A stretch of 59,048 nucleotides of DNA from positions 1-59,048 of IMG/VR virus record IMGVR_UViG_3300025030_000116; one strand, written 5' to 3'. A program made the translations under genes and the position numbers. Positions 55,397 to 59,048 of this stretch are shown in pieces (positions within the stretch are counted from its first letter, which is position 1; each line of letters starts with the position of its first letter). The notes beneath the pieces are model-generated. The model was not told the DNA's origin, made no database searches, and saw only the letters and a program-made list of their open reading frames with translations. Source of the DNA: a virus.

Positions 55397-55440
55397 GGTT
55401 AATCCTCCTGTCTGTTGGTTGATTGAAGCGTGAAGCGATA

Positions 55441-55463
55441 CCGCCAAGCTGTTAACTTGGCGG
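55441..55463 (-). terminator. right-arm hairpin with GTTAAC loop
   Basis: CCGCCAAG (55441-55448) pairs with CTTGGCGG (55456-55463) around CTGTTAA. On the minus strand TGATAG (55471-55466) precedes it. It follows the VWA-like gene stop by about 12 bases. Confidence 0.65.
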
Positions 55464-55475
55464 CTCTATCAGGGT

Positions 55476-56306
55476 TCAATATGGGTCTGTCGGGTTGTCG
55501 ATAGTGGTCAATCTGGCTGCCTGCTCCTCAACCCACCGGGCGCTCCCCTCTGGTGTGCTGAAGACTGCCAGACCGCTTGCAGCATAGGCGGCGGGGATGT
55601 AAAGCCCGTATTCCTTTTGCTCCTCCTGGCTCATGTTGTCGGGTGCTCCGTATCTCCCGCCCCGGTTGTTGTAGTTTCGTTCCAGGACGGCGAAGGTTAA
55701 GCGGCGTAACCATGCCGGATGTGCCAGGGCAAAAGAAATTGAGTCAATCGACAGCGGCGACATCCCAAAGCTAACAAGCATTTCCTGGCGTTTATATTCC
55801 CCAGCGTCCGCGCTCCATACCCCCACGGTTAACTCAACGATGTTTGTAGGGTCGCGTTGTAGCGTGTCGATCAAGGCAACAATGGCGGCGCCTCGGTTGT
55901 AAATCTGTTGGACCGGAATTGAGCCCGAATAGTCCGCGGCGACAGCGATTCTAACCACTCGCTTTGCAGTAACCTCTGTGGGGCGCATCCAGCATTCCGG
56001 TAAGCCTTCGACCACGGAGCCCACGTCGAAAAAATCACCCTCAACGTCCCATTGATACTCAAGATGTTTCTCTGTCTGCGCCTTCTCGATTTCCCTTAGC
56101 CGGTCGGAAACGCTTGACGCTGCCGCCGTCCATCCGTGGGTGATAAGTCGAACCATCTCGCCCCAGCTTTTGCAGCCGGTGTCGTTCTCCGTTTCATGCT
56201 GAGAGTTGCAATACCTCAAGTCCGCCGTGTCACCTATCCATTCCATTACGTCTGTGATGCTGTCAAACTCCTGTCTGATAAAACCAAGTGCTTTTGTCTC
56301 TTTCAT
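55476..56306 (-). CDS. VWA-like protein paired with the AAA+ ATPase
   Basis: 276 residues from ATG 56306 behind GGGGGAG. The centre has VRIAVAADYSGSIPVQQIYN (119-138), with D125-S127-S129 as a MIDAS-like DxSxS motif, then a helix (RGAAIVALIDTLQ) and a further strand, as in von Willebrand A domains. The N-terminus (ALGFIRQEFDSITDVMEWIG) is typical of phage proteins of this type. Adjacent to a MoxR/CobS-like ATPase, forming a probable chaperone or remodelling pair. Substrate unknown. Confidence 0.6.
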   Translation of the reverse strand: MKETKALGFIRQEFDSITDVMEWIGDTADLRYCNSQHETENDTGCKSWGEMVRLITHGWTAAASSVSDRLREIEKAQTEKHLEYQWDVEGDFFDVGSVVEGLPECWMRPTEVTAKRVVRIAVAADYSGSIPVQQIYNRGAAIVALIDTLQRDPTNIVELTVGVWSADAGEYKRQEMLVSFGMSPLSIDSISFALAHPAWLRRLTFAVLERNYNNRGGRYGAPDNMSQEEQKEYGLYIPAAYAASGLAVFSTPEGSARWVEEQAARLTTIDNPTDPY

Positions 56307-56341
56307 AGTCTCCCCCGGTAAGATTGAAAGTTGAAACGACC

Positions 56342-56370
56342 GGCACAAAGTATAATGTTAACTTTGTGCC
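56342..56370 (-). terminator. right-arm hairpin with GTTAAC
   Basis: GGCACAAAGT (56342-56351) pairs with ACTTTGTGCC (56361-56370) around ATAATGTTA. TGATAG (minus, about 56378-56373) precedes it. It lies between the AAA+ ATPase gene and the VWA-like gene, so the two could be transcribed together with attenuation. Confidence 0.65.
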
Positions 56371-56387
56371 GCCTATCATCGTTCTAT

Positions 56388-57668
56388 CTATGCGGCCCAC
56401 TTCATTGCTGTTCCTGTTGCGTTCTGTATCTTGGTTTTAATGTCCGCGCTAATGCCTTTCCAAATAATCATGTTTTCAACTTCATCCTGTGAGAAACCAG
56501 CTTTTAACAGCTTTGCACCCTTGTAACTTGCGCGGGGACTGATAACCATGCGCTCTTTCAAGTCAAAAGCTGCTTTACGGTACATCTGCACCCGTCTGCA
56601 CCACTGGTCGTTTCCAGCCAGTAGCCGCTCTAGCTCTTCGTCATAGTCAAAATCGACAACTGCAAAGCGGTCCAGGCTGGCGGCGTCTAGCTGGTTGCGG
56701 CCTACATACTGCCGGTCGGCGCCTCTCCCGTAGGTGTTCATGGCACAGACGCAAACGAAGTCGGCGTTAACTTCAATCATCCCGTCCGGGAAGGCTGCGA
56801 GGCTGTTTGAAAGGATCGCGTTTAAGATGGTCAGCACGTTGGCGTTGCCTGCGTCCGCTTCGTCTAGGAGGAAAACCCCGCCATACTCCACGGCGTCCCT
56901 TAGCTGCGTCCGGTTGTATTTGCCGTGGGCGTCGATGAAGCCTAAGAGGTCGGTCTTTGTCGTCTGCTGTCCGACACTGATGCAGTAAAACTTCAACCCC
57001 ATTGCCTCGGCTGCCTGATGCGTTGCGTGGGTCTTTCCAGATCCAGCCGGACCGACTAGCATGTAATGCTCACGGGCTGCGATGATCTTGCAAAGCGTGG
57101 GGAACATCTTGTGTTGCACTCCTGCCTTGATAACTTCCTTGCCAGGGATGACAACCTCAAAGCGGCGGGTATTGCTGTCGATAACTTCCTTGACGATCTT
57201 TCTAACCCGTTCCTCGTCAAACACAGCCACGACCGGCGTTGCTCCCGCTGACCCCGTATCTATCCATGTCCCGTTGTTGATGTAGTCGGTAAGCTGTGCG
57301 CGGGTCCATTTGGTTCTAAGGTCCGTTGTGGGTAGCCCTGCCGCTTTCGCCTTGTCCGCTGCCGCCTTCCGCAACTCTTGCACGCTGGCCTGGCTCACCT
57401 CGTCGCTGCTCATGTCCTCGCTCCCCTCGATTGCTTCCGTCTCTTCATTGAATGTTGTGATAACCAGATGGGCCTCTCTCGCTCCGTCTGCCAGTCCAGC
57501 GTTGTAGGTGTAAAACTTCTCCGCTTTGTCCTTACCAACAACGCTTGGCTTCCAGTGCTCCCCGCTCCAGTGCGTATCTGTCAGATACCGCTTTTCCCTG
57601 TCGTTCTCCGCCTCGGCTACCCAATAAGGGAGCCCCTTCTTCTTGCTGGTAAATTTCACGATCTTCAT
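56388..57668 (-). CDS. MoxR/CobS-type AAA+ ATPase
   Basis: 426 residues. Walker A GPAGSGKT (206-213), Walker B VFLLDEAD (265-272), sensor-1 Asn in CAMNTYGRG (around 311) and an Arg finger in LDAASLDRF (around 334) are intact. The N-terminal 140 residues are unrelated and charged, including a SAP-like TKWTRAQLTDYI (about 119-130). MoxR-family enzymes work with VWA partners to remodel proteins or insert metals. RBS GGTAGGAGGATGCAGCC; the upstream CAACCAACTTGGTAGG resembles the phage operator. Confidence 0.82.
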   Translation of the reverse strand: MKIVKFTSKKKGLPYWVAEAENDREKRYLTDTHWSGEHWKPSVVGKDKAEKFYTYNAGLADGAREAHLVITTFNEETEAIEGSEDMSSDEVSQASVQELRKAAADKAKAAGLPTTDLRTKWTRAQLTDYINNGTWIDTGSAGATPVVAVFDEERVRKIVKEVIDSNTRRFEVVIPGKEVIKAGVQHKMFPTLCKIIAAREHYMLVGPAGSGKTHATHQAAEAMGLKFYCISVGQQTTKTDLLGFIDAHGKYNRTQLRDAVEYGGVFLLDEADAGNANVLTILNAILSNSLAAFPDGMIEVNADFVCVCAMNTYGRGADRQYVGRNQLDAASLDRFAVVDFDYDEELERLLAGNDQWCRRVQMYRKAAFDLKERMVISPRASYKGAKLLKAGFSQDEVENMIIWKGISADIKTKIQNATGTAMKWAA

Positions 57669-57713
57669 GGCTGCATCCTCCTACCAAGTTGGTTGACATT
57701 GAAAGGCTCGATA

Positions 57714-57743
57714 AACCCGCCGGACCTTTCAGCCTGGCGGGTT
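57714..57743 (-). terminator. right-arm hairpin before the AAA+ gene
   Basis: AACCCGCC (57714-57721) pairs with GGCGGGTT (57736-57743) around a 14-base loop. It has the same position after a stop (57755) as other right-arm hairpins but lacks TGATAG and GTTAAC. It precedes the AAA+ leader. Confidence 0.55.
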
Positions 57744-57754
57744 GCTCCATCCTT

Positions 57755-57856
57755 TCAAGCTGTCATTGCCTCGCGCATCATGGCGCAGTATTCGTGAGTT
57801 AACAGCAAGCCCTCTTCCATAAAATCCTCAACTTCAGCGATTGTGACCTTTTCCAT
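57755..57856 (-). CDS. 33-residue acidic hypothetical protein
   Basis: MEKVTIAEVEDFMEEGLLLT then HEYCAMMREAMTA, helical and acidic. The leader CAGACAGGGGGAACTAGAC precedes ATG. GTTAAC is part of codons Leu-Thr. First gene of the leftward arm after the promoter at 58122. No family recognised. Confidence 0.5.
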   Translation of the reverse strand: MEKVTIAEVEDFMEEGLLLTHEYCAMMREAMTA

Positions 57857-57899
57857 GTCTAGTTCCCCCTGTCTGCTTGTGGTTGGCTGCAAGTCGATA

Positions 57900-57927
57900 A
57901 GCGCCGAAGCTTTTACACCTCGGCGCT
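57900..57927 (-). terminator. right-arm hairpin in the leader
   Basis: AGCGCCGA (57900-57907) pairs with TCGGCGCT (57920-57927). TGATAG precedes it on the minus strand (57930-57925). It is between the promoter at 58122 and the first leftward gene, so it is placed as an attenuator rather than after a gene. Confidence 0.55.
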
Positions 57928-57930
57928 ATC

Positions 57931-58261
57931 ATCTCGATTCCTACCTGTCTGTCTGTTCTCACCCTGTCACGGTGCCCTATCGCTTGTCCCCTTCGCCCTG
58001 GTAACTCCGCTCACCTCATTGACGGTATGCCGTCCTCGTTGGGCCTGCTGGCTGTGGGGGTCAACGCTATTCAGTTGTCAAAGATCCGGTTCCTGCGGCG
58101 CTGTGCCAACCACGCAAAACAACCTTAAACGAGTTAACGCAACTTTGCAAGAAGTTTTGTTCAACAAAGTAGGATTTTTATTCGATGAAATCTAAGACTT
58201 CGATAAGCTGCTAAATTGTTTGCACTCTCTACCTAAAATATATACTGAAGAGGAGTATATA
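57931..58261. promoter_or_regulatory. leader and promoter region of the leftward arm
   Basis: No gene is visible. On the minus strand TTGCAA (58150-58145), 17-base spacer and TAAGGT (58127-58122) form a promoter with GTTAAC in its spacer; CAACAAAGTAG (58162-58172), a degenerate operator, is just upstream. TATATACT-gaagagg-AGTATATA (58239-58261) is a perfect inverted repeat in A+T-rich DNA, a possible binding site. An ACAGACAGACAGG leader relative is near 57940. Confidence 0.55.
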
Positions 58262-58559
58262 CTATACATAAAAGACCTGTCTCTCCGAGTCCTTTATACC
58301 TGCCTTGTGGTTGATGGAAGGGAAAAGAGATAGAAAGGGTTCGCGGTCGGCGTGCCTCGGGCCTTTTTCGCATGGCGTGAAATCGTGATCGGTCAGGGCG
58401 TCGGCTGCCCGGTCAATCCAAGTTAACTTGCTGCCCGATGCCTGCCAGAATGCCCGAATTGCACCCCTTTTGCCTGGCCTTGTCCCCTTTTCCGTCCCCC
58501 TTCGCCTTGCTCCCCCTCTCAAGTACCTGTTATTCATCAAGTTAACTCGGCACAGCAAA
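58262..58559. other. phage right end, no convincing gene
   Basis: Open leftward frames exist but none has a ribosome binding site or credible composition. It carries GTTAAC at 58433 and 58541 and a CTTGTCCCCTTTTCCGTCCC-like block similar to DNA at 34981-35015 near attP. Somewhere near 58545-58563 the sequence changes to G+C-rich bacterial DNA. Confidence 0.5.
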
Positions 58560-58562
58560 GGT

Positions 58563-58979
58563 TTATCCATCCTTGGCGCACCGTATCGGCTCCATGCCCA
58601 GCCGCTCCCAGCCCCGGTGCTCCAACAGCACCCGGGTGCCGCCCCCTTCGGCGCGGAAGCTCAACTCCAGCTCGGTCGGCGGATAGGGCTTCTTGTTGGG
58701 CTTCCAGGCGATCACCAGCCTGGCCGGCGGGTCCCAGACCATGATCCTTCCCCACGACAGCAGCTCACCGCTGGACAGGCGCTCCAGCACCTGCCCGTCG
58801 ACCCGCGGCTCCATCTCCACCCCCACCGGGGTCACCCCGGGAAGCTCCTCGTCCACGGCGCGCGAGTGGCTGTCCAGGGGCCACCAGTTGGACAGGCCCT
58901 GCGTGAACACCCGGAAAGCCTGCTCTACGGAGCAGCGCACCACGATGCTTCTTCGAATCGGCTCCAGCTTCAGGCTCAT
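58563..58979 (-). CDS. SRPBCC/AHSA1-like protein, probably truncated
   Basis: 138 residues. SIVVRCSVEQAFRVFTQGLS, NWWPLDSHS and the LxFRAEGGGTRVLLEHRGWE pattern are typical of AHSA1/START-like ligand-binding proteins of bacteria. The product stops after CAKDG, where family members usually continue with GW and a final helix of about 20 residues, so the 3' end seems lost at the join with phage DNA. G+C and codon use differ from the phage; no GTTAAC present. Confidence 0.65.
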   Translation of the reverse strand: MSLKLEPIRRSIVVRCSVEQAFRVFTQGLSNWWPLDSHSRAVDEELPGVTPVGVEMEPRVDGQVLERLSSGELLSWGRIMVWDPPARLVIAWKPNKKPYPPTELELSFRAEGGGTRVLLEHRGWERLGMEPIRCAKDG

Positions 58980-59048
58980 CGCCGTCCTCCTTTCTTTTCC
59001 GCGCTTTCCTTGAAGGCCGCCAGGGCCGTGTCCCAGAACAGCTCCAGG
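58976..59048 (-). CDS. C-terminal fragment of an upstream gene (partial)
   Basis: The frame entering from the right edge reads LELFWDTALAAFKESAEKKG and ends two Arg codons later, TGA overlapping the ATG of the AHSA1-like gene. The final-helix style resembles the C-terminus of another SRPBCC protein, or of the ArsR regulator that often precedes AHSA1 genes. Only ~23 residues are visible. Confidence 0.5.
   Translation of the reverse strand, partial: LELFWDTALAAFKESAEKKGGRR

Noticed and set aside
58262-58570. Leftward 102-codon frame at the phage right end
   Set aside because: No ribosome binding site, start codon across the suspected junction, and protein composition that looks like translated non-coding DNA.
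1-59048. Mu-like transposable phage, suggested by host DNA at one end and an Nmad5-like gene
   Set aside because: No DDE transposase, MuB or Mu-type tail genes; a tyrosine integrase and tRNA-type attP are present.

Overview
The window is almost entirely one temperate, tailed-bacteriophage genome of podovirus (short-tail) organisation, about 57% G+C by eye. The order of structural genes is terminase small and large subunits, portal, scaffold, major capsid protein, two head-tail connectors, nozzle-like protein, fibre, and then T7-style internal/ejection proteins ending in a 2280-residue giant. A tyrosine integrase lies next to an attP that copies the 3' half of a tRNA-Cys gene, and a divergent immunity switch is visible. 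An embedded Rz1-like lipoprotein spanin indicates a Gram-negative host. The composition and gene types would suit a deltaproteobacterial (Geobacter-like) host, but that is a weak inference. The last ~490 bases (58,560-59,048) look like unrelated G+C-rich bacterial DNA carrying an SRPBCC/AHSA1-type gene. Because attP is internal, this is a free or permuted phage genome, a chimeric assembly, or an odd insertion, rather than a simple prophage cut at attL/attR.

Layout. 1-983: one small leftward gene and a non-coding stretch carrying origin-like iterons. 984-4326 (+): an operator-controlled metabolic operon with thyX, an Ntn-hydrolase, small zinc-finger proteins and a RusA-like nuclease. 4733-34651 (+): packaging, head, tail, ejection and lysis genes, with a tRNA-Thr(TGT) and its terminator just before the portal. 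34662-37081: attP, integrase and repressor on the minus strand, then divergent promoters. 37082-45255 (+): early genes for recombination (YqaJ exonuclease, RecT, SSB), dNTP/nucleoside enzymes, the replication initiator and a primase-helicase. 45252-48592 (+): an HU operon, then a repeat-bounded array of small two-gene cassettes. 48598-57856 (-): a leftward arm of many small genes, including a lipoprotein moron, ribbon-helix-helix regulator, HNH-AlpA fusion, radical-SAM protein, Nmad5-like protein and a MoxR-type AAA+ ATPase paired with a VWA-like protein.

Regulation. An 11-bp imperfect palindrome (consensus CAACWWWGTTG) recurs about 15 times. It overlaps most recognisable promoters, whose usual form is TTGnnn-17-TAGAAT, and it flanks attP, implying one repressor controls the whole genome. 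In the right arm, genes are separated by hairpins preceded (minus strand) by TGATAG, and several share an ACAGACAGGAGG leader.

The strongest unexplained signal is the palindrome GTTAAC. A hand scan found 81 copies between 745 and 58,541, against about 10 expected from base composition. Copies are spread through coding and non-coding DNA on both arms, sit between the ribosome binding site and ATG in several genes, and occur in hairpin loops. They are absent from a 4-kb cassette region and from the terminal bacterial segment. It behaves like a phage-wide highly iterated palindrome of unknown purpose.
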